This document shows, in pieces, positions 15,574 to 23,130 of a DNA stretch of 26,321 nt. Numbering within the stretch: position 1 is the stretch's first letter; each line of letters begins with the position of its first letter. A program made the position numbers and the translations under genes. Origin of the DNA: Candidatus Aerophobus profundus SCGC AAA252-L23 (GTDB lineage Bacteria > Aerophobota > Aerophobia > Aerophobales > Aerophobaceae). A model generated the notes under the pieces. The model saw nothing but the letters and a program-made list of their open reading frames with translations, made no database searches and was not told where the DNA came from. The stretch is taken from positions 1 through 26,321 of the forward strand of contig AQRW01000160.1 of NCBI GenBank assembly GCA_000402295.1, in the 5' to 3' direction.

Positions 15574-16569
15574 ATGCCAAGCAAAACCAAGAAGAAAGTG
15601 TTTGTTACCGGTGGCAGTGGATTGGTAGGAAGTAATTTAGTTTATTGGGGAAAAGAGAAATATGATATCACATCAACCTATTTCTCTTTTCCCTGTTTTC
15701 TGGATGTTTGTCAGATGGAGAAAGCATCTCTCACCAACGAAGAAGTGTATGAGAGAATACTAACTAAATATAGGCCAGATTTCGTGATTCATAGTGCGGC
15801 TTATACTGATTTAGCAGGTTGTGAGACTAATATAGACAGAGCCCAGCAGATTAATGCTCAAGCAACAAAGAATATAGCAGAAACCTGTGAAAAGATTGGG
15901 GCAAAACTAGTGTACATATCTACAGACTGGGTGTTTGACGGCAAAAAAGTAGGTAAATACACTGAGAAAGACAAGTCTGTTCCTATTAACAGTTACGGAC
16001 AGAGTAAATTGGACGGGGAAAGCGTACTCCCCAAGGATGGAAATTGGATAATAGCACGAATCGCCAACGTCTACGGGTTGAACTACGCTATCTCTATTAA
16101 AACTCTCCTCGAAAATCATGATTCTTTGTTTGGCCGAAGTGGCTGGGCTTTTCAGATTTTGCATCAATTAATCAGAGGAAAGAGCATAAAAATGCCCAGA
16201 CAAATATATCAAACCCCCACGCTGGCCAGTGATTTGGCAGAAAAGATATTTGACATGTGTGAGCAAGATATGCAAGGTTTGTTTCATGTTTGTGGAACTA
16301 CTTGTGTAAATCGCTACCAGTTTGTTGTACAAATGGCCAAGAAATTTGGTCTCAACCCTGACCTGGTAAAGTCAGGAACTGTGGATGATCTAGTGGTAAC
16401 CTGGGGAGTGGATTTGAAGAAGCTTCCTTATTTCTCCCAGACCATTCCCGCAAACACTTGCCTGGATACTACCAAGCTAAAAGAAGCTCTGGGGAAAAAG
16501 TTGGTGGGATTAAGAGAGGGACTCCAGATAATGAAAAGCCAGCTTCAAGAAACTGGGTTTTTTGGCTAA
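15574..16569 (+). CDS. RmlD-like NAD(P)-dependent sugar-nucleotide reductase / epimerase family protein
   Basis: This is a 331-residue extended short-chain dehydrogenase of the RmlD (dTDP-4-dehydrorhamnose reductase) type. The cofactor motif is VFVTGGSGLVGSN near the N terminus, then DFVIHSAAYTDLAGCE, VYISTDWVFDG and the active-site YGQSKLDGE with Tyr and Lys four residues apart. The following IARIANVYGL also fits. It is somewhat longer than RmlD (about 290-300). None of the other dTDP-rhamnose genes is nearby, and it is the last gene of a catabolic run, 36 bp behind an SDR. It therefore more likely reduces a free or phosphorylated keto-sugar or a related intermediate (inference). A hairpin lies 10 bp after the stop. 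Confidence 0.87.
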   Translation: MPSKTKKKVFVTGGSGLVGSNLVYWGKEKYDITSTYFSFPCFLDVCQMEKASLTNEEVYERILTKYRPDFVIHSAAYTDLAGCETNIDRAQQINAQATKNIAETCEKIGAKLVYISTDWVFDGKKVGKYTEKDKSVPINSYGQSKLDGESVLPKDGNWIIARIANVYGLNYAISIKTLLENHDSLFGRSGWAFQILHQLIRGKSIKMPRQIYQTPTLASDLAEKIFDMCEQDMQGLFHVCGTTCVNRYQFVVQMAKKFGLNPDLVKSGTVDDLVVTWGVDLKKLPYFSQTIPANTCLDTTKLKEALGKKLVGLREGLQIMKSQLQETGFFG

Positions 16570-16579
16570 AACGAATCAA

Positions 16580-16605
16580 AACGAGAAAACTATTCTTTTC
16601 TCGTT
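16580..16605. terminator. Hairpin terminator between the convergent RmlD-like and SpoIID-like genes
   Basis: AACGAGAAAA-CTATTC-TTTTCTCGTT is a perfect 10-bp stem with a 6-nt loop, A-rich on the left arm and T-rich on the right, so it can act in both directions. An alternative outer pairing TGGCTAA / TTAGCCA (16563-16569 and 16604-16610) exists. It ends the long plus-strand operon and probably also the minus-strand spoIID-like transcript. Confidence 0.75.
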
Positions 16606-16665
16606 AGCCAATTAATTATCTCCATGTTTCCCGTTCCCCCTCGTATTACCCTTTTACAAGATACT

Positions 16666-17793
16666 TCAATAAATCTTCTTTATTCGGGTACCCGGGTAGT
16701 AAAAGATAAGAATCTCCTCAGTGGTAGAGCCCCTTTCAGCCATTTCCTTCGCCCCCCACTGGCACATTCCCACACCATGTCCCCAGCCTCGTCCCCGAAA
16801 TTCAAATTGATCACCGGTTTTTTTTACCTGGAACCGGGTACTTTTTAGACGATTGAATCCCAAAATCTGGCGAAACTGGGTCCCTTTAATCCACAGTCGT
16901 CCTCTCTGATGCCGAAGGACCACCTCTTCCACCCGGCCACTGTTATCCCAACTCACCGCTCTAACCTCAAGAATCCTTCCCAGGAGAGGATAAGTTTTTT
17001 CTAAAAGAGCCCTCAACTCCTCCTCACTTATCAGAATAGTCCAGTAGTAATAGGGAGAATCAGCGCAAAAGGGATCGGGACTCCCTCTTAGATAGGGAAA
17101 ATCTTTTCCCCAAACCTGGCGGCTGGAAGCAGTGTAACCTCCACAACAGCAGTGGTAACAAGCTACGATAGGTTGGTTCCGGTAAGTAATGATTTCCCCC
17201 CGGGTTAAATCAACAGCTATTCTTACCAGAGCATCCTCAGACTCAACCCCTCCGTAAACCTGATCTGTTACATCGGCAGCAAGATAATAACCAGATTTGT
17301 TTTCCTGCCCTGAGTTGGAACGACTGAAAGCAAAGGTCCTGGCAACAATAGCCTGGGCAGTTATAGCGTTCAGGGGCCAGGTGGGAGAGATTTCCCACTT
17401 TAACACTCCGTAAAGATACTCCTCCAGGGGAAGTTCATTAATTACCGTCAGAGAATGGTTATCTTCCTGGATAGTAATAGTACCTCGGTACCTTCTTCCA
17501 TTTACCATAGTTAGGGAATTCTTGTCCGGCTCAATCACCAGACTCCTTCCCCAGACCCTCCCCCCTACGGTAATTCCTTTCTCCCCGACCTTAATCTTCT
17601 TCAGAGAAAATGGCGATTTGACTTGAAGAGACTGTCCTTCCTCTCCCTTTAAAAGATAAGGTCCGGTGGCCCCGACAACCGCTGCTTTTTGTCCTTCCAG
17701 TATTTTCACCTTGACCAGGGGAGAAGTCTTGGCCAAAATAGGTAAAGAAAAAGACAGAAATAAAACTACCAAACAAAAAATGGCTGCCGGCAT
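16666..17793 (-). CDS. SpoIID/LytB domain protein (lytic transglycosylase family)
   Basis: This is an exported peptidoglycan-acting protein, about 375 residues from the start I prefer. SpoIID family members cut glycan strands during forespore engulfment, but related proteins also occur in non-sporulating bacteria. Visible are a signal peptide directly at the chosen Met (MPAAIFCLVVLFLSFSLPILA), the family core PLEEYLYGVL followed by AITAQAIVARTFAF, a Cys-rich YHCCCGGYT segment, and the C-terminal WGHGVGMCQWGA. The frame stays open 35 codons upstream to a GTG at 17898, but that longer N terminus would bury the signal peptide. ATG 17793 has no ribosome site of its own. Instead a strong AAGAGGTGAT drives an 8-codon leader whose TAA overlaps this ATG (TAATG). 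Translation by reinitiation, or a frameshift, should be considered. Confidence 0.88.
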   Translation of the reverse strand: MPAAIFCLVVLFLSFSLPILAKTSPLVKVKILEGQKAAVVGATGPYLLKGEEGQSLQVKSPFSLKKIKVGEKGITVGGRVWGRSLVIEPDKNSLTMVNGRRYRGTITIQEDNHSLTVINELPLEEYLYGVLKWEISPTWPLNAITAQAIVARTFAFSRSNSGQENKSGYYLAADVTDQVYGGVESEDALVRIAVDLTRGEIITYRNQPIVACYHCCCGGYTASSRQVWGKDFPYLRGSPDPFCADSPYYYWTILISEEELRALLEKTYPLLGRILEVRAVSWDNSGRVEEVVLRHQRGRLWIKGTQFRQILGFNRLKSTRFQVKKTGDQFEFRGRGWGHGVGMCQWGAKEMAERGSTTEEILIFYYPGTRIKKIY

Positions 17794-17819
17794 TAAGTTC
17801 TTAGAACTATTGAAATCAT
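17793..17819 (-). CDS. Eight-residue leader peptide overlapping the spoIID-like start
   Basis: ATG at 17819 follows AAAAGAGGTGAT (17824-17835) at ideal spacing and encodes MISIVLRT before a TAA. That stop overlaps the ATG of the SpoIID-like protein by two bases. This is a typical layout for coupled reinitiation. The same bases in the other frame extend the SpoIID-like frame upstream, so a one-base shift joining leader and signal peptide is the alternative explanation. Confidence 0.4.
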   Translation of the reverse strand: MISIVLRT

Positions 17820-17943
17820 CGTTATCACCTCTTTTGAAGAATAATTTAGATAGCTTTCCTAACCCCGCGTAGTACTTCTTGTTATCCAACTTTTGCACAA
17901 AAAAAATTGGTAGCCGTAGGCTTCGACCTCTCTATTATGATCC

Positions 17944-17999
17944 GGTAGCCGCAGGCTTTAGCCTGCGTTTATTGGCGCAGGTTAAAACTTGCGACTACC
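17944..17999. repeat. REP-like cloverleaf palindrome (56 bp) with nearby half copy
   Basis: The outer arms GGTAGCCGCAG / CTTGCGACTACC pair with few mismatches and enclose two hairpins. The first is CGCAGGC-TTTA-GCCTGCG (17950-17967). The second is CGCAGGTT-AA-AACTTGCG with one G.T pair (17976-17993). A degenerate half copy, GGTAGCCGTAGGCTTCGACCT without its partner arm, lies at 17909-17929. GTAGCCGCAGGCTTTAGCCTGCG-type units are, as far as I recall, widespread intergenic REP-like repeats. Confidence 0.75.
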
Positions 18000-18026
18000 A
18001 TAACTCTTTTGCGCAACCATTTTTTA

Positions 18027-18256
18027 GTAGTGTCAAAAGTACAACACTTTTCTTGCCTATTTTCGCTTTATGTCAAACGGAAAGTCCTTTCATATTAAGG
18101 GGTGGCAGAATCTTCATAGTTTTCCCCTTTTCCCTCTCCCCTTTTTGCCTGTCTGGACGGGGCTCCTTAAATAACCCAAGTCGTGACAGAAAGGCAACTT
18201 ACGGTAATTCAGTGTTTGATGATCTTTCATATTCTTTCATAAACTTTTGACACTAC
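18027..18256. mobile_element. Possible MITE: 230 bp with 14-bp perfect terminal inverted repeats
   Basis: GTAGTGTCAAAAGT at 18027-18040 is exactly mirrored by ACTTTTGACACTAC at 18243-18256. The interior has no plausible transposase. Size and structure fit a miniature inverted-repeat element mobilised in trans. I see no clear target-site duplication: flanks are ATTTTTTA on the left and CACTTCCC on the right. It could therefore be an old or partial insertion-sequence end pair. It lies just downstream of the restriction-modification gene, which may have arrived by transfer. Confidence 0.5.
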
Positions 18257-18296
18257 CACTTCCCAAAGAGAGATAATCGGACATAAGTGCTAATTC

Positions 18297-21200
18297 TTAA
18301 TCACTTCGGTTTACAATTTTTATCTCTTCTTCTGTTAATCCGTACAACTTATACACCCTTTCGTCAATTTCCTTATCAATCTCAGCTTGACGATGTTTTA
18401 GCTCTTCCATTTGGTTGAGTAATTCTTGGCGTTTTTGTAAGATATTCTGGAGCTGAGCAGGAGATTTAGGAATTCGGATAAGGTCAACAACCTCAGAATT
18501 TGTCTTTCCCCGAAGAGTATCACCTAAAGATTCAAGATAAAGCTCTATATAATTTGCTTGGTTTTCATCTTTGCAGTCAATGTACGATTTATGGTCTAAA
18601 TAAACCTTAAGCCCCTCTCTTTTAATTCTTGGTTTGCCGATTCTATCCCTTAGTTCAACTCTAATTCCAGGAATATCAGCTAAATCGCCAAGAATAAAAT
18701 CAAAATTTTTAAGTAATTCTTGAGTGTTACTAACTTTTGCCTCATATTGAGAATTCGCCTTCTTAATTTCAAGAAACTCATCAACTAAATATATAAATTC
18801 TTGTTGAGTTTCCGGTGGAATAACTGTAATAGGAAAGTTCCGCCAATCATCAGGACAAATTATTCTATTTCCTCTCCTTGAGATATTTGATAAGAAATAT
18901 TCCCAAAGAATTTTTGAGTTAAGTAAAGCCAAAATATATTTAAGAAAAAATTGCTTTGAAGTTTCTTTACATTCTTTAATTTTCTTCTGTACATTTTCTC
19001 TATCAAGTGATTTATTCCTGACACCTTCTAATTTGTAGTAAGGTATAAAAATCCTTACACTTTGGTCGCAGTATAAATTCCCATCGTCATAAGCCACCCC
19101 TGAAGTTTCTCCTACCACAACCTTTTCATTCTCATGCAATTCTGGGAAAGTCGCTCTACTTACTTTTGCAGGAACCCGGTTTGTCCCCCATTCCAAAAAT
19201 CTAATCCTTTTTATTTCATACCTACCAATATCTTTTCCCTCTATAAAAGATTTGCAATGAATCTCATCTTGAATTTGGGATATCAAATCATGTTTTTTGA
19301 ATTCTCCTTTATATTTTTTTTCATCACTATTTAACACCATTCCTTTGCTAATATAACAAATATCTTCGAGAGGCACTATCTTTACTTTTGATACTAAAGG
19401 TTTTCTTGCTTCTATGTAAAATACAGATTCTCCAGCTTGTAGTTGGCTTAATGGTTTTAAGGTCTCAAAATCGTACAAATTACTTTTATTTAAGTGTTTT
19501 ATTCTCTTTACTTGATAATCCTCAGTAGGAGATTTCTTCTCAACTGCAAAAATAACATTTTCTACTTGTGGATCATCAAATAGTTTTAGGCCCTTGAAAA
19601 AATCTAATTGAGTAATTCTCGACTGTGTTAAGAGCATTTTTCGTGATTTCATTCCGTAGTCGGTTAATCTATATGCATCTGAAACTATAAAGGAAAATCG
19701 TCCACCACATTTTGTTAGATTGAAACCCAACTCAATGAAAGGAATATAGAAATCCCATTTTTCAAATAAAGTATTGAAATATTTTTGCTTTTCTATTTCT
19801 CTGCGCATTCTTAGAATTTCTTTTTGTGGGGCATTTGCTTTTAAATATGGTGGATTTCCTACCACAAAGTCAAATCCATCTTTAAATTCGCCTTGTCTGA
19901 GTTTTATCCTTTTTACAACCTCAGCATCAATTAAATACTCAGTCATTTCTCCAGAAAATAACTCTAACTCCCCTTTTTCTCGAGGAATTCTTAAGGAGTC
20001 CGTTTGATAAATATTAAATCTGTCCATCACAAAGTTCGGATTATTTTCCTTAGCTTTATGAATAAGGTTTATGACTTGAAAGAATAGACTTGTTTCTGCA
20101 AGATGACAGGCAAATGGATTAATATCAAAACCATAGATACTTTCCTGCAATTTTCTTAAGATGGTCTCTGCATTAAAACCATGGTTTTTAAGTTTCTCTA
20201 CAAAAATATTAGTTGCTCTTACCAAAAAACCTCCAGAACCGCAGGCTGGGTCAAGCAACTTTTTCCCTTCAATCTCTGACTCTGGAGTGTAGCCTACTGC
20301 ATCCAAGATGTAATCTATTACATTTTCTGGAGTGTAGAATTCTCCTAATCGTTTCCTTTCCTCTCGATCAAGATACTTCTCATAAAGTTTTCCTAATACA
20401 TCGCGGTCTACTTTGCTAAAATTATAGGGATTAAATGTAAATAACACTCGCAAAAGTATATCATTATCAATTTCATACCAATCAAAGATACCGGTTTGAA
20501 AGAGATGCGGATAAAATTGGTTCATTATTTGATATGCTTCTTTAAGAAGGGCTTTATAATCTACCTGGCTAAATTTAATATACCCTCTATATTCTATGTA
20601 TTTTTTTATCCCTCCATTAGATATCTTTCGCTGAATAATGCCTTTATCCTCACATATACGGATAAGAAGGATACGGTTAAAGAAAACATACATTGTCTCT
20701 AAGCAGAAAGCCTCCGGTGAAGTATTAGTAGGGGATGTTTTTTGCCAGGTTTTGAATGATTGAATAAATTTATGTGCCCTTTCATAGCGTTTACGGATTT
20801 TTAAAAATGTTCGTTCCTTATATTGTTTAATGAGTTCTGAGCACTCTTGGTATTCTCCTTTAAGATATTCAGACTTAGCAAGCACATCTCCCTTAACCTC
20901 TTCCATTCTTTCCTGAAGAGCAGAGAGGAAATTATTAAAATGTAATTCTTCAGAAATATCAAGCTGAGGTTCAGGATAAATATGTTCTACATCAAGATGT
21001 TGGCTTGCCTTTTTTAAGGTCATCAAATTAGAGAATTTTCTCCAATCTTCGTTAACGAAGAGTTCGATTCCTTTTCCAATGAATTTTATATAAATTTCTC
21101 TAAAATTAATCGTAATAAAAAGCCCCTTGCTTTTTTCTGCTATTCTATTCCATACCTCAAAAACAACGCCATTAGTTAGAACAGCGTATTTAGCACCGAG

Positions 21201-21560
21201 TTCATCAAAATATCCTGATAAGAGGCGTCGACGATGCTCAATAAATTCTGCTTGTGAGGCATTACTTCTCAAGGCTTCAAGTGTTATAAGAGGACTACCT
21301 TCACGATTCCTAATCCAATTATCTACTCTACCCGTAGAAAGTGTTGCTTGAGGATTAAAGTCTTTATACTTATCATAATTTAATACATCAGTAAGTAGAG
21401 GAATGATTATTTTTTCATAGACTACCGCTTCATCACCTTTTTGCTCTGTATTCAAATAGGGAAGATATTTTTTACCTTGATGCTCAAATTTTTCAAATAC
21501 AGACATCATCTCCATAATGAAATCCGCATCGATTTTTGTTTTAAGTTTAATTTGTGCCAT
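18297..21560 (-). CDS. Type IIG-like restriction-modification protein (Eco57I-like N6-adenine methylase fused to nuclease-like N terminus)
   Basis: This 1087-residue single-chain restriction-modification protein recognises a DNA site and methylates adenine; active homologues also cut DNA. The N-terminal domain (about 40-140) resembles the HsdR-N nuclease fold, with GRVDNWI (D80) and PLITLEALRSN (E95). The usual lysine two residues after the Glu is a leucine here (L97). A helical linker follows (about 210-400). The methylase has GEFYTPENVIDYIL (about 406-419), SAM motif I LLDPACGSGGFLV (435-447) and catalytic NPPY (569-572). The rest is target recognition and a coiled C terminus. AAAGGTG lies 5 nt before the ATG at 21560. 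The gene is visibly AT-richer than its neighbours, with repeats and debris on both sides, which suggests horizontal transfer. No separate specificity or control gene is seen. Confidence 0.9.
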   Translation of the reverse strand: MAQIKLKTKIDADFIMEMMSVFEKFEHQGKKYLPYLNTEQKGDEAVVYEKIIIPLLTDVLNYDKYKDFNPQATLSTGRVDNWIRNREGSPLITLEALRSNASQAEFIEHRRRLLSGYFDELGAKYAVLTNGVVFEVWNRIAEKSKGLFITINFREIYIKFIGKGIELFVNEDWRKFSNLMTLKKASQHLDVEHIYPEPQLDISEELHFNNFLSALQERMEEVKGDVLAKSEYLKGEYQECSELIKQYKERTFLKIRKRYERAHKFIQSFKTWQKTSPTNTSPEAFCLETMYVFFNRILLIRICEDKGIIQRKISNGGIKKYIEYRGYIKFSQVDYKALLKEAYQIMNQFYPHLFQTGIFDWYEIDNDILLRVLFTFNPYNFSKVDRDVLGKLYEKYLDREERKRLGEFYTPENVIDYILDAVGYTPESEIEGKKLLDPACGSGGFLVRATNIFVEKLKNHGFNAETILRKLQESIYGFDINPFACHLAETSLFFQVINLIHKAKENNPNFVMDRFNIYQTDSLRIPREKGELELFSGEMTEYLIDAEVVKRIKLRQGEFKDGFDFVVGNPPYLKANAPQKEILRMRREIEKQKYFNTLFEKWDFYIPFIELGFNLTKCGGRFSFIVSDAYRLTDYGMKSRKMLLTQSRITQLDFFKGLKLFDDPQVENVIFAVEKKSPTEDYQVKRIKHLNKSNLYDFETLKPLSQLQAGESVFYIEARKPLVSKVKIVPLEDICYISKGMVLNSDEKKYKGEFKKHDLISQIQDEIHCKSFIEGKDIGRYEIKRIRFLEWGTNRVPAKVSRATFPELHENEKVVVGETSGVAYDDGNLYCDQSVRIFIPYYKLEGVRNKSLDRENVQKKIKECKETSKQFFLKYILALLNSKILWEYFLSNISRRGNRIICPDDWRNFPITVIPPETQQEFIYLVDEFLEIKKANSQYEAKVSNTQELLKNFDFILGDLADIPGIRVELRDRIGKPRIKREGLKVYLDHKSYIDCKDENQANYIELYLESLGDTLRGKTNSEVVDLIRIPKSPAQLQNILQKRQELLNQMEELKHRQAEIDKEIDERVYKLYGLTEEEIKIVNRSD

Positions 21561-21569
21561 TATGCACCT

Positions 21570-21770
21570 TTACAGTAAACGATATTCTTTTTCTTCTCCG
21601 TTCTTTGCCCAATCCTTTAGACATTTATATGAACTCCTCTTACAGACGGGGGTTCCGAATTTCGTATATCGGTCGGCGGGTAAGCGAATTTGGGTGAAGC
21701 AAAGCAAAACCGCTTGCCCGTGTGATAGACGAACTTCTCCATCTTTAATTATCCCCCTTTCACTTGTAAG
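21570..21770 (-). other. Open 66-codon frame or structured repeat just upstream of the RM gene
   Basis: The minus-strand frame 21770-21570 has no stops and reads like protein (for example LPADRYTKFGTPVCKRSSYK). It ends with TAA 9 nt before the RM start, as an operon partner would. However, it has no in-frame ATG or GTG after the upstream TAG at 21771-21773, and a TTG inside is the only usual start. Two overlapping short frames in this stretch do have ribosome sites: ATG 21624-21547 (25 aa, behind AGAGGAG) and an ATG near 21742 (41 aa, behind AAAGGGGG). The same DNA contains an imperfect inverted repeat CGGGTAAGCG / CGCTTGCCCG (21677-21686 and 21711-21720). It may be a gene remnant or a non-coding repeat element. 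I do not recognise it. Confidence 0.3.
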
Positions 21771-21791
21771 CTATCTAATGGGTTTCTAATC

Positions 21792-21935
21792 TTACCTATA
21801 TCTTGGATCAAGATAAATGGTTTTCTCTTCCGTCTTAATTTGAAAGGCGGCATAAACCAGCCATTTTATGAATATGGGTATTTCATTCTCACCCTTTACT
21901 TTCTCTCTTAATTTCAACCAATTACCCTTCTCCAT
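21792..21935 (-). pseudogene. N-terminal fragment of a metallo-beta-lactamase-fold hydrolase (UPF0173-like)
   Basis: A 47-codon frame from ATG 21935 ends at TAA 21792-21794. Residues 24-47 read like the start of a UPF0173-type MBL-fold protein (IKWLVYAAFQIKTEEKTIYL then DPRYR), matching the family pattern WLGHAAF-x-I-x(5-7)-K-x-I-x-I-DP. The usual GH is VY here. The frame is then broken by TAA and two TAGs, and the HxHxDH metal motif that should follow is absent. This is most simply a decayed gene left between the RM gene and the aminotransferase. Its start sits 26 bp after the aminotransferase stop. Confidence 0.45.
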
Positions 21936-21960
21936 GTCCCTTCACCCCTAATACTAAGAA

Positions 21961-23130
21961 TTACTTAAAGTAGGCATCCATTCTATCAAAAGCTTTATTT
22001 ATCTCATCTTCAGAGACACAGAATGATAACCTTAAATGCCCTTCGCCGGTTGGTCCAAAAGCTATTCCAGGTGTTGTTGATACCTTTGCTTCTTTTAGAA
22101 GTGTTTTACAAAAAGCTGTTGAATCCTTCCCCTCTTGACCCAACATTTTTGGAAACATAAGATAAAAACCTCTTGGTTTTTGGTATTCAAAAACTGATTC
22201 GAGATTATCAAGACGCCGGCACATTAAATTGCGGGTAGAGAGATAGTGTTCCCTGAATTTCGCAACACAATCCTGGGAGCCTTTCAATGCCGCAAGCGCC
22301 GCATATTGAGAAACTACTGGGGCACAAATTGCCAAAGGGATATGTGCTTTAGTAATTTGTGGGATTAATTCTTCATCGGCATGTAAATAACCAATCCGCC
22401 AGCCAGTCATAGCGTATGTTTTGGTAAATGTATAGCAGCTAACTACATTTTTTCTCATTTCGGCAATGGAAGCTATGCTAAAATGCTTATGACCATCATA
22501 GGTAAAATATTCGTAAGCTTCATCCGTAATAACCATTAAGTTATTATTTAGAGCAATTTCCGCTAATTGACGAAGTTGTTCCTCGGAAAAGACAGTGCCA
22601 GTTGGATTACATGGGGAACAATACATAATAGCTTTAGTTCTTGAAGTAATTGCCTTCTTGATGCCATCAATATCCCAAATGAACCCTTCTTCTTCCATTG
22701 TAGGAACAAGAACTGGTTTTCCGGAGGCAATGATAACCTGACGAATATGAGTAGAATAGGTTGGCGAGGGTAAAATAACTTCATCACCGGGATCAATTAA
22801 AGCCATTACAGCAGCAGATAGTCCTTCAACAGCACCTACAGTAACCAATATTTGGGTAACCTTAGCCTCTACATTATTATCCTTCTTGAGTTTTTTGACG
22901 ATTTCTTCCCGCAGTTCTAACAAACCAGCATTCTGGGAATATCCACCTACAAGTCCATTCTTTATTGCCGAAATGGCAGCTTCCTTGATATGTTCCGGTG
23001 TACCCGACGTTGGTTTTGCCCAAGACAAAAACGCTACGTCCGGTACTTCTTTCGATAATCTGGTCATTTCGTGAATGGCAGATTTTTCTATTTGCCTAAC
23101 TCTATTTGATATTCTGCGATTGTCTCTCAT
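21961..23130 (-). CDS. Class I/II PLP-dependent aminotransferase (aspartate aminotransferase-like)
   Basis: This is a 389-residue fold-type-I aminotransferase, which moves an amino group between an amino acid and a keto acid in the cytoplasm. Key residues are visible: N175 (SPCNPTG), D203 and Y206 (ITDEAYEYF), the Schiff-base lysine K237 in TFTKTYAMTGWRIGY with R245, and the C-terminal substrate-carboxylate arginine in HLRLSFCVS. Length is normal. The ATG at 23130 overlaps the TGA of the upstream small gene as ATGA, so translation is coupled to it. The usual serine before the lysine is threonine (TFTK instead of SFSK), a minor variant. The substrate could be aspartate, alanine or an aromatic amino acid; sequence does not decide. 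It is a separate transcription unit from the class III enzyme at 5104. Confidence 0.93.
   Translation of the reverse strand: MRDNRRISNRVRQIEKSAIHEMTRLSKEVPDVAFLSWAKPTSGTPEHIKEAAISAIKNGLVGGYSQNAGLLELREEIVKKLKKDNNVEAKVTQILVTVGAVEGLSAAVMALIDPGDEVILPSPTYSTHIRQVIIASGKPVLVPTMEEEGFIWDIDGIKKAITSRTKAIMYCSPCNPTGTVFSEEQLRQLAEIALNNNLMVITDEAYEYFTYDGHKHFSIASIAEMRKNVVSCYTFTKTYAMTGWRIGYLHADEELIPQITKAHIPLAICAPVVSQYAALAALKGSQDCVAKFREHYLSTRNLMCRRLDNLESVFEYQKPRGFYLMFPKMLGQEGKDSTAFCKTLLKEAKVSTTPGIAFGPTGEGHLRLSFCVSEDEINKAFDRMDAYFK

Larger units (their letters stand above)
17899..18296. other. 398-bp repeat-rich gap between spoIID-like and restriction-modification genes
   Basis: No gene is supported here. The gap contains a half copy (17909-17929) and a full copy (17944-17999) of a REP-like palindromic element, then a 230-bp stretch bounded by 14-bp terminal inverted repeats (18027-18256). 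The only long open frame (plus, 17879-18250) runs through these repeats and is not protein-like. Confidence 0.7.

Noticed and set aside
17879..18250. 123-codon plus-strand frame between the SpoIID-like and RM genes
   Set aside because: Runs through the REP unit and the inverted-repeat element; no ribosome site and not protein-like.
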